Assembly: GCF_018343625.1 (NCBI RefSeq)
Contig: NZ_JAGYPG010000002.1
Coordinates: 1,035,280-1,099,279, forward strand
DNA: 64,000 bases
Source: Lederbergia citri
Lineage (GTDB): Bacteria; Bacillota; Bacilli; Bacillales; Bacillaceae_C
Direction of reading: 5' to 3'
The notes beneath the pieces were generated by a model. That model did not search any database, was not told where the DNA came from, and worked only from the letters and a program-made list of their open reading frames with translations. Each line of letters begins with the position of its first letter. The first letter of the stretch is position 1. Shown here piece by piece: positions 35,246 to 45,552 of the stretch. Position numbers and translations under genes: made by a program.

Positions 35246-37090
35246 CTATACTGCCTTCTGTGCAGTGGCTGCATTCATTTGCAGTTCATAATAAAATCCT
35301 TTTTGCTCCATAAGTTCATCATGGTTGCCTCTTTCGAAAATTTCCCCGTCTTTAATGACGAGAATCATGTCAGCTTCGCGAATGGTGCTGAGCCTGTGGG
35401 CAATAACAAAACTTGTACGTCCAACCATCAACGTTTTCATTGCCTCTTGAATTTGCCTTTCTGTCCTCGTATCAATGCTGCTCGTTGCTTCATCAAGAAT
35501 TAAAATATCAGGGTCTGCCAATATGGCGCGGGCAATCGTTATAAGCTGGCGTTGGCCTTGGCTTAAATTGCCTCCGTCTGCCGATAATTTCGATTGATAT
35601 CCTTCAGGCAACCTGCGAATAAAGCTATCCGCATTCGCCATTTTTGCTGCGTCTACCACTTCTTCAACAGTTGCATCCAAGCGACCATAACGAATATTTT
35701 CCATAACTGAACTACTGAATAAAAAGGCATCTTGTAAAACGATTCCTATTCGTTTGCGTAAACTGTTGCGATCCCACATTTTAATATCTGTGCCGTCCAC
35801 TTTAATCCGACCTTCTTCAATATCATAAAAGCGTGTAAGCAAATTGACGATAGTTGTTTTTCCCGCACCAGTTGGACCTACGAGTGCAATATTCTGTCCC
35901 TTCTCCGCAGTAAAAGAGATGTTTTTCAGTACTGCTCTATCGTCTTTAGAGTAAGAAAAGGAAACATTTTCAAATGAGATAGAATGGTTGATATGTTGAA
36001 GTAATGGCAAATTTTCGCCTTCCTTATCTTCTTCTACCTCATCCATTACTTCAAAAATCCGTTCCGCACCTGCGATTGCTGCCTGCAATAAATTGAATTG
36101 GTTGGCAAGCTCGTTGATTGGTCTACTAAACTGTCTTGAATAATTCAAAAATGCAACTACGATACCAATCGTTACGATTCCCTTCAGAGCCATCCAGCCG
36201 CCAATTCCAGCAATGAGTCCAAAGCTTAAGTTATTCACAAAGTTCATGGATGGTCCCATTACACCTGCAAAAATTTGCGCCTTCTTGGCAACGTCCCTTA
36301 AAGCCAAGTTCTTTTCACGAAACTCCTCCAACGCTTTCTCTTCACGACGGTATACTTTTATCACTTTTTGCCCCGATACTGTTTCTTCAATATAGCCATT
36401 TAATGAACCTAGTTCTTTTTGTTGACTGCTGAAAAATTTCCGAGTGAACTTTGCTATATTTTTCGTTATCAAGAGTACTAGTGGAATAACGACCATGCTC
36501 ACGATCGTTAACCATACATCCATCACAAGCATAAAAATGACGACTCCGACCAATGTCAACACACTATTTATAAACTGCGCCATACTTTGATTAAGAGTAT
36601 TTGATACGGTATCCATGTCATTCGTCGTACGGCTCATCAATTCCCCATGTGCTGTTTTATCAAAATAAGGAATCGGAAGCTTCTGCAATTTATCAAATAA
36701 ATCTCGGCGCATCTCTCGTACAGTATTTTGGGATACAGAGGCCATGACATGCATTTGCAACCACGAAAAAGCTGAACTTCCTATATATACAAAAAGTAAA
36801 ACGAGGCACAGCCAAAGAAGTCCGTTGTAATTCCTAGGGATAATATATTTATCAATCGATATTCCAATTAAATATGGACCCATCAGCATAAGGACAGCAC
36901 TAATGGTGGTAAAAATTGTAACGGCTATTAAACCAGCTTTTTGTTTGCGTAAATAATGCCATAATCGTTGCAATGTTTCTTTCGTATTTTTGGCTTTGAC
37001 GACCGGACCTCTTGGCATGTGGCGGCCTGGACCGCCATGAAAACCAGGAGGAGGTCCTGCAGGCTGGCTTCTTTCCTTCGAATTAGGCAT
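35246..37090 (-). CDS. ABC exporter half-transporter with the consensus ATP site
   Basis: About 614 residues. A Gly/Pro/His-rich N-terminal leader (GPPPGFHGGPGRHMP) precedes six membrane segments (about 50-340) and an ATPase domain: Walker A GPTGAGKTT near residue 400, LSQGQ signature, Walker B with catalytic Glu (LILDEATSS) and H-loop His (FVIAHRLST). Partner of the gene upstream, with which it overlaps by 8 bp. In heterodimeric exporters such as TM287/288 and BmrCD one site is degenerate; here this subunit carries the intact Walker B Glu and a changed signature. Drug or lipid export is likely. Start ATG 37090 follows AGGAGG by 9 nt. Confidence 0.92.
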   Translation of the reverse strand: MPNSKERSQPAGPPPGFHGGPGRHMPRGPVVKAKNTKETLQRLWHYLRKQKAGLIAVTIFTTISAVLMLMGPYLIGISIDKYIIPRNYNGLLWLCLVLLFVYIGSSAFSWLQMHVMASVSQNTVREMRRDLFDKLQKLPIPYFDKTAHGELMSRTTNDMDTVSNTLNQSMAQFINSVLTLVGVVIFMLVMDVWLTIVSMVVIPLVLLITKNIAKFTRKFFSSQQKELGSLNGYIEETVSGQKVIKVYRREEKALEEFREKNLALRDVAKKAQIFAGVMGPSMNFVNNLSFGLIAGIGGWMALKGIVTIGIVVAFLNYSRQFSRPINELANQFNLLQAAIAGAERIFEVMDEVEEDKEGENLPLLQHINHSISFENVSFSYSKDDRAVLKNISFTAEKGQNIALVGPTGAGKTTIVNLLTRFYDIEEGRIKVDGTDIKMWDRNSLRKRIGIVLQDAFLFSSSVMENIRYGRLDATVEEVVDAAKMANADSFIRRLPEGYQSKLSADGGNLSQGQRQLITIARAILADPDILILDEATSSIDTRTERQIQEAMKTLMVGRTSFVIAHRLSTIREADMILVIKDGEIFERGNHDELMEQKGFYYELQMNAATAQKAV

Positions 37091-38813
37091 GGAGTACTTC
37101 CTCCTTTCGCTGTTGGGAAGCATAGATTTCTTGGTATATCGGACTATTTACTAGCAATTCATCATGTTTACCTTCGGCCACAATTTCTCCATTCTCTAAC
37201 ACAATAATACGATCCGCATCGACAACAGATGAAATACGCTGCGCGATGAAAATACAAGTACAGTCGCTCCAATTTGTTCGCAATGCTTTCTGGATGGCGA
37301 TTTCAGTTTTAACATCAACAGCACTCGTACTATCATCCAATATTAAAACGGCAGGCTTTAATAAAAGTGCTCGAGCAATCGAGATCCTTTGTTTTTGTCC
37401 TCCGGATAAATTGACTCCGCGCTGGCCTAAAACAGTTTCGTAGCCGTTTGGCATCTTGCTAATAAACTCATGGGCCTGCGCTGCTCTTGCAGCTGCCACC
37501 ACTTCTTCCATTGAAGCATCAGGCTTCCCAAAACTAATATTTTCATAGATTGTTCCGCTGAATAGAATCGTCTGTTGGAGGACGAGACCAATGTGTTTCC
37601 TAAGCTCTTCAAAAGGCAAATCCAACACATTTTTTCCGTCCAATAAAACAGAGCCTTCCGTCGGTTCATAAAGCCCGGGAATCAAATGGATGAGTGATGA
37701 CTTACCTGTTCCAGCCGCCCCTAAAATAGCAACTCTTTCACCGCGTTTCGAGTCAAAACTAATATTCTTTAAAATGAGTTCCTGATCTTTTTCATATGAG
37801 AAGGAAACATTCCTAAACTCAATGTTGCCTTGAATATTTTTTAGCGGTTGAGCCTTCGGTATTTGTTTTTCAGGTTTAATATCCAATACTTCATTGACGC
37901 GATCGGCAGATGCCTTCGCCCGCGAAATGGACATCATAAGCATTGCAACCATTAGAAGAGAAAACAATACTTGAGTGACATAATTGATAAAAGCAACGAG
38001 GTCGCCAACCGGTAAGTGCCCTGCCCACGTTTGCCCAGCACCAAACCACAGGATGGCAACGATCGATAAATTCATGATCAACATCATGACCGGCATATTT
38101 AATGCCATAATTCGAAATGCTTTTATCGCAAAATCCGTGTATTCTGTGTTTTGTTTACTGAATTTCTTACGTTCAAAATCACCACGAACGAAGGCTTTGA
38201 CTAATCTCATCCCGCGTAAATTTTCCTGCAAAACATTATTAACACCATCCAGCCTTTCCTGTACTTTTGAAAACATCGGAAATGCATAGCGTACGAGCAA
38301 ATACAACGCTGTAAAAAGCAGTGGCATGGACACAACTAGTACCAACGCCAGCTTCGGACTAATGAGGATAACCATGATGGTACTTCCGATGATTAACAGA
38401 GGAGCACGTACGAATATTTTTAAAAGCATCTCGACAAATAATTGAAGCTGAGTGACATCATTCGTTAGTCTTGTGACAAGCTGCCCTCCCGAAAATCGGT
38501 CTAACTGCTTAAATGTAAAGGTTTGGACACGTTTATATAAGTCTTCACGTAAATCTGCGGCAAAATGGACGGAAGCAAAACTGGCAAAAACGGTACACCC
38601 AACACCCCCCAGTAACCCCATGAAGGCGATGAGCAGCATCCGAGCCCCTGTTGATTGTACAAGCGAGAGATCGCCTTTCATGATCCCTTCATCAATAATA
38701 GAAGCCATCAGCCTCGGCTGAAGCAAATCCATATAAACCTCAAGTATCATTAAAAGCGGTGCGAGCAAAACGAAAAACCAATGCGGTTTTAAATAAGGGC
38801 TTAACTTTCTCAC
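37083..38813 (-). CDS. ABC exporter half-transporter with the degenerate ATP site
   Basis: 576 residues: six membrane segments (about 15-300), then an ATPase domain. Walker A GAAGTGKSS near residue 370 and the canonical signature LSGGQ are present, but Walker B is followed by Asp (LILDDSTSA) instead of Glu and the H-loop His is Gln (FIAQRIS). This is the expected mirror image of the other subunit, so the pair should have one working ATPase site, made of the 614-residue subunit's Walker motifs and this subunit's LSGGQ. It follows the marR-type gene by 44 bp. Confidence 0.92.
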   Translation of the reverse strand: MRKLSPYLKPHWFFVLLAPLLMILEVYMDLLQPRLMASIIDEGIMKGDLSLVQSTGARMLLIAFMGLLGGVGCTVFASFASVHFAADLREDLYKRVQTFTFKQLDRFSGGQLVTRLTNDVTQLQLFVEMLLKIFVRAPLLIIGSTIMVILISPKLALVLVVSMPLLFTALYLLVRYAFPMFSKVQERLDGVNNVLQENLRGMRLVKAFVRGDFERKKFSKQNTEYTDFAIKAFRIMALNMPVMMLIMNLSIVAILWFGAGQTWAGHLPVGDLVAFINYVTQVLFSLLMVAMLMMSISRAKASADRVNEVLDIKPEKQIPKAQPLKNIQGNIEFRNVSFSYEKDQELILKNISFDSKRGERVAILGAAGTGKSSLIHLIPGLYEPTEGSVLLDGKNVLDLPFEELRKHIGLVLQQTILFSGTIYENISFGKPDASMEEVVAAARAAQAHEFISKMPNGYETVLGQRGVNLSGGQKQRISIARALLLKPAVLILDDSTSAVDVKTEIAIQKALRTNWSDCTCIFIAQRISSVVDADRIIVLENGEIVAEGKHDELLVNSPIYQEIYASQQRKEEVLHA

Positions 38814-38857
38814 ATTTATTTCCCTCCAGTTGCAATCTCTTTATATAGCGAACCTAA

Positions 38858-39310
38858 TTATTTATGATGCTTATCTTCAAACGCAGCGGAAAGATTAGAC
38901 TTGAATCTTTCTAAAAGTTCCACTAACATTTGCTGTTCTTCTTTACTAAATTTTGAAAAAGGATCGGAAAGCAATTCGACGCCGGCGTTTGTAATCATTT
39001 CTAAATGATTCTTTCCTGCCTCGCTCAACATGACAATCTTCGTGCGTCCATCTTGTGGATCAGTCGTCCTTTGCACAAGACCTGCAAGCTCCATACGGTC
39101 AATCATTTGCGACATTGAACTCGAGCGGACTTCTAATTTATCCGCCAACTCGCCAATCGTGCAAGATCTTTTCCAAAGATGGCGTAAAATAAACCACTGT
39201 GTCTTTGTAATCCCTTGTGGAGAAGCTTGGTCACGGACATTTCGCTTTAACATTCTTCCCACATATTGAACTGCATCTACGAAACGTTCTAAATTTTCAG
39301 TTTCTTTCAC
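38858..39310 (-). CDS. MarR-family transcriptional regulator
   Basis: 150 residues with a winged helix (CTIGELADKLEVRSSSMSQM near residues 52-71, and the wing DPQDGRTKIVML near 84). Regulators of this kind repress adjacent multidrug exporter genes and release DNA on binding a ligand. First gene of the unit with the two exporter subunits. A palindrome over its own promoter (39335-39363) fits autoregulation. Confidence 0.9.
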   Translation of the reverse strand: MKETENLERFVDAVQYVGRMLKRNVRDQASPQGITKTQWFILRHLWKRSCTIGELADKLEVRSSSMSQMIDRMELAGLVQRTTDPQDGRTKIVMLSEAGKNHLEMITNAGVELLSDPFSKFSKEEQQMLVELLERFKSNLSAAFEDKHHK

Positions 39311-39334
39311 TTATATTCACCTCATTTAAAAAAG

Positions 39335-39363
39335 ATTATATAGCTATCCTAAATAAATTGCAA
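39335..39363 (-). promoter_or_regulatory. Promoter of the marR-exporter operon with overlapping palindrome
   Basis: Minus strand TTGCAA, 17 bp, TATAAT: near-consensus SigA promoter about 25 bp before the ATG. The palindrome TAGGATAGCTATATA (centre ATAGCTAT, about 39338-39352) touches the -10 box and is the probable MarR operator. Confidence 0.7.
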
Positions 39364-39537
39364 GCGTATTCTTTCACTTGAGTCTTGTTCAACTTTGAAG
39401 TTGATTTTAGCTCTGGCGCTCGCTTTCTGGCTTACCGAAAAGCAAAGGTGAACTCAGCACACGGCCAATGGCAACGCCTGCTCACCATCAACATAGTTAT
39501 TAACATAACACTGAACTTTCACTTAATCTCTAGGCAA

Positions 39538-39566
39538 AGTGCCTGGCTACAACGAAACCAGGCACT
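39538..39566 (-). terminator. Terminator of the Tad pilus operon
   Basis: AGTGCCTGG / CCAGGCACT with an 11-nt loop, then TTTGCC on the minus strand. It lies 6 bp after the tadC stop. The U-tract is short. Confidence 0.65.
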
Positions 39567-39571
39567 AAACT

Positions 39572-40501
39572 TTAAAACACATTTTGTATTAAATAAATAA
39601 TCAATGGCCCCATTAAAACAATAAAAATCGCTGGGAAAATAAAGAGCATCATTGGAAAAACCATTTTTACAGGCGCCTTCATTGCTTGCTCCCGCGCAAA
39701 CTGCGTACGTTGTTCCCTTATTCTTTCCGTTAATGTGCGCAGGACCTTCGCCATCCCTACACCTAACATGTCAGCCTGGATCAAGGAAGTAATCACACCT
39801 TGAAACTGATGAACAGGAACACGGACTCTTAAATCCGAGAAAGCTTCCCTTCTTGATTTTCCAAGTTTCATATCCTCTAATGTTTGTAAAAATTCTTCCG
39901 ACAGCGGTCCCTTCATCTGGTTACATACTTTAAAAAGAGAGGCATCCAATCCCATCCCTGCCTCTATGGATAAATTGACCATATCAAAGAAATCAGGCAT
40001 CTTCTTTTGAATATCATGCCTGCGCTTTTTGATGATGACACTTAAATAAAAAGCTGGGTAATACATGCCAAGTGCAGCTACAATTCCCGCCAACAATGTG
40101 CTAGATAGAGGGTTTGCATCTGATTTAGTAAGCAATAAGTAAATAATAAAGAATAAAACTCCCCCTATGATGAACTGCAAAAATCGGAAATCGATTGGTG
40201 TTAGTTTTAATGGATATCCCGCCTCCCTTAACTTTTTTTCCAAGTCTTTTTTACGTGAAGAGGCCGTTTTTTTGTCAAGAAATTTCTTTATTTGATCACT
40301 AACCGTTTTCAAAAATAAAAATTTCGGTTCACTTTGCTTTTTTTGCTTTATTTCTTCCATTTCTTTCTTCGTATCAATACTAAAATAGTGATTGATTCTT
40401 TTTGAGACGATGATTTCTTTTTTAAATAAAAGACTCAGAATGCCCCCAATGACTAAAGTGAAAAATAGAGAACTAAATAGGATAAAATATATCGTAACCA
40501 C
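39572..40501 (-). CDS. tadC: Tad pilus inner-membrane protein TadC
   Basis: 309 residues with a type II secretion F domain (about residues 165-290: MVNLSIEAGMGLDASLFKVC region) and four predicted membrane segments. TadB and TadC form the inner-membrane platform for pilus assembly by TadA. It is the last gene of the operon and begins 2 bp after tadB. Length is family-typical. Confidence 0.88.
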   Translation of the reverse strand: MVTIYFILFSSLFFTLVIGGILSLLFKKEIIVSKRINHYFSIDTKKEMEEIKQKKQSEPKFLFLKTVSDQIKKFLDKKTASSRKKDLEKKLREAGYPLKLTPIDFRFLQFIIGGVLFFIIYLLLTKSDANPLSSTLLAGIVAALGMYYPAFYLSVIIKKRRHDIQKKMPDFFDMVNLSIEAGMGLDASLFKVCNQMKGPLSEEFLQTLEDMKLGKSRREAFSDLRVRVPVHQFQGVITSLIQADMLGVGMAKVLRTLTERIREQRTQFAREQAMKAPVKMVFPMMLFIFPAIFIVLMGPLIIYLIQNVF

Positions 40502-40503
40502 AT

Positions 40504-41472
40504 TTACACCTCAATGTGTACTATCTTTTTTATAAATAACCACCCTAGCAATATATTAAGGCATCCGACAATCACCATTGCCCAGCCTAAAGGATGTGAG
40601 AACAACATTTGAAAATACTCTGGATTTACGAGTTTAATATAAAAAGCTAAGGCTACAGGCAGAATAGTAATAACGACTGCTGACATTCTTCCTTGCGCCG
40701 TTAATGTTTTTACCTCTTCCTTTACTCTTGTACGGTCGATAATTGTTTCCTGCATCGTCTCCATTAAATATGCCAAATTTCCGCCGCTCTGCCGTTGAAT
40801 AAGCAATGTATTTAAGACGAGATCCAACTCTTTATCCGGAAGCCTTTCTAATAAACTTTGAAAAGCGTCCTCGATAGGAATCCCATAATTAATATCCTGC
40901 AAGGCTTTCGTGAATTCTGGACCCAGCGGATCTTCGATTTCACTTGCCACCATCTTCATGGCCTGCATAAAGCTAAACCCTGCCCGTAACGCATTAGCCA
41001 TTGTGCCTAAGGCTGATCCAAGCTGTTCTGAACATTTTTGCAGTCGTTTTTTCCGTTTATTTTTTATATATATGGTAGGCAAGTAAAAGCCAACAATTCC
41101 GCAAACTAAAATGACGAGCATATGAAAATCGCGGACATAACCAAAAAACATACATAATAGCCCTACAAGAAACCTACCTATAATTAATTCACCAGGTGTC
41201 AGTTTTACCCCGGATTGTATAAGGAGATGTTCTTGTTTGGAAAGATTAAAAACAGTCTCAATTCCTTTTGCCGCTGCGATAATTATGGCATTCTTTTTTC
41301 GCCTCGGAGTCTCTTTTTTCTTCTCTGTCTCGGCTTGGTTTAGTGTGAAGACATATTTTCTTAGTCTTTTTTCATATTTTCCTTTTTCAAAAATAAGAGA
41401 AAGCAATAGTTTAAAGAGGACTGTACAAATAATGAAAGTGATGGCAATGATCAGTGGGAGTAAATCTTTCAT
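40504..41472 (-). CDS. tadB: Tad pilus inner-membrane protein TadB
   Basis: 322 residues, type II secretion F domain (LGTMANALRAGFSFMQAMKM near residue 155, and RQSGGNLAYLMETM near 228) with membrane segments at 5-25, about 105-130, 265-285 and 295-318. Partner of TadC. The gene follows tadA with no spacer (41472/41473), so translation is likely coupled. Confidence 0.88.
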   Translation of the reverse strand: MKDLLPLIIAITFIICTVLFKLLLSLIFEKGKYEKRLRKYVFTLNQAETEKKKETPRRKKNAIIIAAAKGIETVFNLSKQEHLLIQSGVKLTPGELIIGRFLVGLLCMFFGYVRDFHMLVILVCGIVGFYLPTIYIKNKRKKRLQKCSEQLGSALGTMANALRAGFSFMQAMKMVASEIEDPLGPEFTKALQDINYGIPIEDAFQSLLERLPDKELDLVLNTLLIQRQSGGNLAYLMETMQETIIDRTRVKEEVKTLTAQGRMSAVVITILPVALAFYIKLVNPEYFQMLFSHPLGWAMVIVGCLNILLGWLFIKKIVHIEV

Positions 41473-42804
41473 CTACCATTCCCCCTTAAACAGAGGCCGT
41501 ACATTGTGTCCGGCTAACTCCAGTTGTTCCACACAATGCGGAATAATTCCTGTAGACACGAATTTCCCAATAACTTTTCCAGTGTTCGGATTGTGTTGTT
41601 CACTATAGACAAAAATATCCTGGAGCGTAATGATGTCCCCCTCTAAGCCTTGGACCTCGGTAATTTTAGTGATCTTTCTTGAGCCATCTTTTAATCGAGA
41701 TTGTTGGACGATGAGATTGAGCGCGCCGGATATTTGTTCGCGGATCGCTCTTACTGGTAAATCAAATCCTGACATTAACACCATTGTTTCAAGTCTTGCC
41801 AGCATATCCCTAGGTGAGTTCGCGTGGCCCGTCCCAAGGCTTCCATCGTGTCCTGTATTCATCGCTTGAAGCATATCGAGCGCTTCCGCACTTCGAACTT
41901 CTCCGACGATAATACGATCTGGCCGCATCCGCAGTGAATTTCGCACAAGATCTCGGATTGTAATCTCTCCCTGCCCTTCAATATTTTGAGGACGAGATTC
42001 TAGTGATACAACATGATCCTGAGAAAGCTTCAATTCTGCAGCATCCTCGATCGTTACGATTCTTTCATTTCTTGGAATGAATGATGAAAGAACATTTAGC
42101 GTACTCGTCTTCCCGGACCCAGTTCCTCCACTTATAAAAATATTTAACTTTGATTCTACTGCTGTTTTTAAAAAGTTGGCCATATTTTCACTTAGCGTGC
42201 CCATTCGCAATAAGTCGTATATCGTGAAAGGAGTATCCGAAAATTTCCGGATTGTAACTGTTGGTCCATTCAAAGCCAGTGGCGGTATAATAGCATTCAC
42301 ACGGGACCCGTCAGGTAACCTCGCATCGACCATTGGAACACTTTCATCAATTCGCCTTCCGAGTGGCGATACAATCTTTTCGATTACTCTCAATACATGC
42401 ATATTATCACGAAAATGAATCTCTGTTTTTTCAATTTTTCCGTTTACTTCTATATAAACGTCGTTCGGTCCGTTGACCATGACTTCCGTAACCCTTGGAT
42501 CAGCCAAAAGAGGGGATATCGGGCCAAAACCAGTCAACTCGTGAGAAATATCGCTCATTAATTGCTTTTTTTCCTCAAATGTAAGCTGTTCCCCTTCTCT
42601 TTCTAAAAAATCATTTGCAAGCGCTTCGATTAAAAGATCCATGTCCTTATCTTGGTTCTCAGGCTTTTTTATTTCATCAACGAGATGATTATGGAGTTTG
42701 ACCTCTAAATCAGTTAACTTTGAAAAGGACCTCGCTTTAATAAAACTTTCCTTTCGTTCTTTAACCTCCTGAGTAGGACCGCCCAATCTTGTCAGTAAAG
42801 ACAT
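41473..42804 (-). CDS. tadA: Tad pilus assembly ATPase TadA (CpaF)
   Basis: 443 residues of the secretion ATPase superfamily. Walker [10 protein letters not shown] near residue 230, Asp box and Walker [15 protein letters not shown] near 300, His box [15 protein letters not shown] near 320. It powers assembly, and in some systems retraction, of Flp pili. Its start overlaps the tadZ stop by one base. All motifs look intact. Confidence 0.95.
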   Translation of the reverse strand: MSLLTRLGGPTQEVKERKESFIKARSFSKLTDLEVKLHNHLVDEIKKPENQDKDMDLLIEALANDFLEREGEQLTFEEKKQLMSDISHELTGFGPISPLLADPRVTEVMVNGPNDVYIEVNGKIEKTEIHFRDNMHVLRVIEKIVSPLGRRIDESVPMVDARLPDGSRVNAIIPPLALNGPTVTIRKFSDTPFTIYDLLRMGTLSENMANFLKTAVESKLNIFISGGTGSGKTSTLNVLSSFIPRNERIVTIEDAAELKLSQDHVVSLESRPQNIEGQGEITIRDLVRNSLRMRPDRIIVGEVRSAEALDMLQAMNTGHDGSLGTGHANSPRDMLARLETMVLMSGFDLPVRAIREQISGALNLIVQQSRLKDGSRKITKITEVQGLEGDIITLQDIFVYSEQHNPNTGKVIGKFVSTGIIPHCVEQLELAGHNVRPLFKGEW

Positions 42805-43979
42805 TATGCATGCCCCCCAGCTTGGACTAGTTTTCTTGCCTTTTGCTTCTTCGCTCCAATTCGTACTTCTGGTTTTACTAAAGATTCCGCTATTTTACGA
42901 AAGTTCTTTGCAAGTTTTGATCTTGGGTATAAGTAAAAGAGTGGTTGCCCTTCGTTGACGGAAGCAATCATTTTTTTCTCCATTGTAGGGAGAGCAGCGA
43001 ATATTTTTTTGCCGACTACTTTTTCAACTGTCGCTGACGTGATTCCCTTTACTTTCATTTGTCTGTTTAATATTAGCTTCGTCCGCTCCACTAATTGAAG
43101 TGATTCTAATGTTTCGATAAGCATTTTACTATTTTTGAGTGTTGGTAAATCGAAATACGTCATAACAAGAATTTCATCCGAATTCTCCAATGCGACAATC
43201 ACATTTTCATCCATATGGCATGACACATCGATAATAACGATATCATATTGTTTTTTTAATACATGAATCGCCTTTCTGACATGGTTGCCTGTAATGACTT
43301 CCGCAAACTCCGGACGTTGTGGGGCTGCTAAAATAGAAATTCCATTTTTAAACGGCGTCAAAAAGTTATCAATTTGTAGTCCTTCCAGATCTTCTTTTAT
43401 CCAATCATAGATTGTCAGTTTCGGCTTCACATCCATAAACATGGCGATATCCCCGAATTGCAGGTCTAAATCAATGACTGCTACTTTTTCGAATTTCTTA
43501 CCGAAAGAAGCAGCCAAATTTACCGCGACGGTCGTTTTTCCAACTCCCCCCTTGGTACTTGCGACCGTAATAACCTTTGCATTTTTTTCATCTCTGGTTA
43601 CAGGAAACGGACGGTTAAACTCTCTATTCGAAATAGCAAGCTGAATATCTTCTTTGATTTTCGCTAAAGAAGAGGTAAGAAAAATAACATCCGCTGCCCC
43701 CGCTCTCAACACTTGTTTCATATCAGGATCACGTTCTGAAGGAAACACGAATAACACGGTCGATTGTGGGAAACGTTGAGTAACATTTCGGCACAATGCA
43801 TAAACATCGTAATGATCTGAGGGAGGTAAGACTACAATCCCATTGTCTGAAGATTTCAGTAGGTCGAATAACTTGTATTCATTTGTAGCCCATCCGACTT
43901 CGCAACCAAGACTGATAGAAACCTCTTCTAGCTTTGAAATTACTTCATCATTTTCAGCCATCGAAAAAATCTTCACCAT
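42804..43979 (-). CDS. tadZ: Tad pilus localisation ATPase TadZ (CpaE-like)
   Basis: 391 residues. An N-terminal receiver-like domain without the usual phosphoacceptor pattern (about 1-120) precedes a MinD/ParA-type ATPase domain with the deviant Walker A STKGGVGKTT near residue 142. In other bacteria TadZ/CpaE places the Tad machine at a chosen site. The C-terminus is basic. One-base junctions with both neighbours. Confidence 0.9.
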   Translation of the reverse strand: MVKIFSMAENDEVISKLEEVSISLGCEVGWATNEYKLFDLLKSSDNGIVVLPPSDHYDVYALCRNVTQRFPQSTVLFVFPSERDPDMKQVLRAGAADVIFLTSSLAKIKEDIQLAISNREFNRPFPVTRDEKNAKVITVASTKGGVGKTTVAVNLAASFGKKFEKVAVIDLDLQFGDIAMFMDVKPKLTIYDWIKEDLEGLQIDNFLTPFKNGISILAAPQRPEFAEVITGNHVRKAIHVLKKQYDIVIIDVSCHMDENVIVALENSDEILVMTYFDLPTLKNSKMLIETLESLQLVERTKLILNRQMKVKGITSATVEKVVGKKIFAALPTMEKKMIASVNEGQPLFYLYPRSKLAKNFRKIAESLVKPEVRIGAKKQKARKLVQAGGHA

Positions 43980-44557
43980 TATCTAAACACCCCTTCGTGT
44001 AAATCATCCTCATGGACATGTGTATGTTCAGGTTCAACCTTGTCATCGCCCTTACTTCTAAGCATTAAATACAAGTCATAATTTGTAGCGAATCCCAAAG
44101 CAAGTCCTTCTTTCGGAGTCACTTCAATCGTAACCATTTGGTATCTTTTCATCGTTTCTTCGTCGTCTGCAGCATGTCCAATTGCTACGATCTTTACATT
44201 TTGTAAAAGAAGGGTCGCGGCATCATGTTGCCTTTCTTTATATTCCTCTGGTACCTTCATGACTGCAACAACATCTACAAAAGAACCGGGGGTAATAAAA
44301 CCCGCGACCCCTTGTGGATCTTCTACCTTTATACTGATTGCCCGATTACCACTAGTAATCGGAATCAATTCATTCTTAAAAGGTTCCTCTTGTCCTATCA
44401 CTGCAACTTCCGGCTCTTCCTTTTTCTTTGCATCCGCAACTTCAGTAGAAGCTGGGGGTGCCGATTTTTTAGGTTCGCCATTGACCATCATAAACATCAT
44501 TAAAGTAGCTAGAACGCCAAAAACCATCGCAAACAGCCAAATTTTCTTTGTATTCAT
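43979..44557 (-). CDS. cpaB: Flp pilus assembly protein CpaB (SAF domain)
   Basis: 192 residues: one N-terminal membrane segment (8-27), an acidic linker, then an SAF/RcpC-like domain (NRAISIKVEDPQGVAGFITPGSFVDVVAVM, near 68-98, in two blocks). In Gram-negative bacteria CpaB/RcpC works with the secretin; in Firmicutes without outer membrane it probably acts at the cell wall (inference). The C-terminal tail is rich in His, Asp and Glu (HTHVHEDDLHEG). Confidence 0.85.
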   Translation of the reverse strand: MNTKKIWLFAMVFGVLATLMMFMMVNGEPKKSAPPASTEVADAKKKEEPEVAVIGQEEPFKNELIPITSGNRAISIKVEDPQGVAGFITPGSFVDVVAVMKVPEEYKERQHDAATLLLQNVKIVAIGHAADDEETMKRYQMVTIEVTPKEGLALGFATNYDLYLMLRSKGDDKVEPEHTHVHEDDLHEGVFR

Positions 44558-44586
44558 AAGAACCTCCCATCTGTACTCTTCATGTA

Positions 44587-45552
44587 CTAATCAACCAGCT
44601 TTACGCCGTAAAGACCGTATTCATAGCCACTACCAGGTTCTCCAACTTCTCCCGCAGTGACCGTATTGATAAAATGTCCTATGATACTTTTATCCTTATA
44701 ATCTTCCACCCAAAAAGAAGCCAAACCCTCTACTTTAACTTTATCCCGCCCTTTAACAGCTTCCCAGGAATCAATAATGACTATATATATGACCCGTTTA
44801 CAGGAGTTGTCTGCAGTAGAAGCCGATTGACAATGGGGTTTGTCTTTATCACTTTTAATAAGGTCATCAATTGCCTGTCCAATCGGTCCATTCATCTTAC
44901 CTGGTTCGGTTCCCAGCTCAACCTCCGAGTCTACTGAATATTCCTTTCCCTCTGTTAGTGCTTTTTTCACAGCTGGTGCTCCAGTCCCATCAACACTAAG
45001 AAAGCCGCAATTTCCAGGGCTATTATTATCTGAATTGTTTTGTTCATTCCCTGTACATGTAAGCTTTGTTCCGTTAGGAACTGAATTTTTCTCTACTGCT
45101 ATTGGTGCTATACCTTTAGCTGATTTTAATGGACCAACAATCGCCTTTGCAGATGCCGAAACAGTTGCTTGATTAAACCCAATTAGTTTTGCAAAGGTGA
45201 GTTGTTTATTTACTGTTTTATCTATTTTTACGAAACTTTCTTCAGTTGTCACATCATCGTCTGTCACCGTAAAATATCTTTTACCACTTTTTGGGTTTTC
45301 GCCATTTTTATTAGTAATTTTAATTGCGATATCTTTTGCTTTTGTTTCGGAGTCTATTAATACTTGCGCCCCTCCTAGCACACCAGCATCAAGTGCCTTC
45401 TGAAGACGACTTTTTTCATAATAAAGACTACCAACATCAACGACAAATGCAGTGAAGCCAATGAGCATGAACATGCCAAGAGCAACGAGAATCATCGCCA
45501 CGCCTCTTTGTTCTTTTAAAATCCTTGCAATCATCTGAACTACCTTTTTCAT
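44587..45552 (-). CDS. TadG-like pilus assembly protein
   Basis: 321 residues. The N-terminal segment EQRGVAMILVALGMFMLIGF with a following Gly-Ser-Leu-Tyr region is the TadG_N domain (one membrane segment, residues about 15-40). The rest is extracellular, with Cys at four positions (NLTC..., NCGF, PHCQ, NSCK) that could form disulfides. TadG-type proteins are pseudopilin-like or anchor the fibre. The Gly cleavage site has no Glu at +5, so processing by the prepilin peptidase is doubtful. Stop and start of tadE/tadG touch at 45552. Confidence 0.8.
   Translation of the reverse strand: MKKVVQMIARILKEQRGVAMILVALGMFMLIGFTAFVVDVGSLYYEKSRLQKALDAGVLGGAQVLIDSETKAKDIAIKITNKNGENPKSGKRYFTVTDDDVTTEESFVKIDKTVNKQLTFAKLIGFNQATVSASAKAIVGPLKSAKGIAPIAVEKNSVPNGTKLTCTGNEQNNSDNNSPGNCGFLSVDGTGAPAVKKALTEGKEYSVDSEVELGTEPGKMNGPIGQAIDDLIKSDKDKPHCQSASTADNSCKRVIYIVIIDSWEAVKGRDKVKVEGLASFWVEDYKDKSIIGHFINTVTAGEVGEPGSGYEYGLYGVKLVD

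Noticed and set aside
39405..39500. GC-richer stretch downstream of marR as a mobile element remnant
   Set aside because: No terminal repeats, no frame and no similarity to the element at 61.6 kb could be seen.
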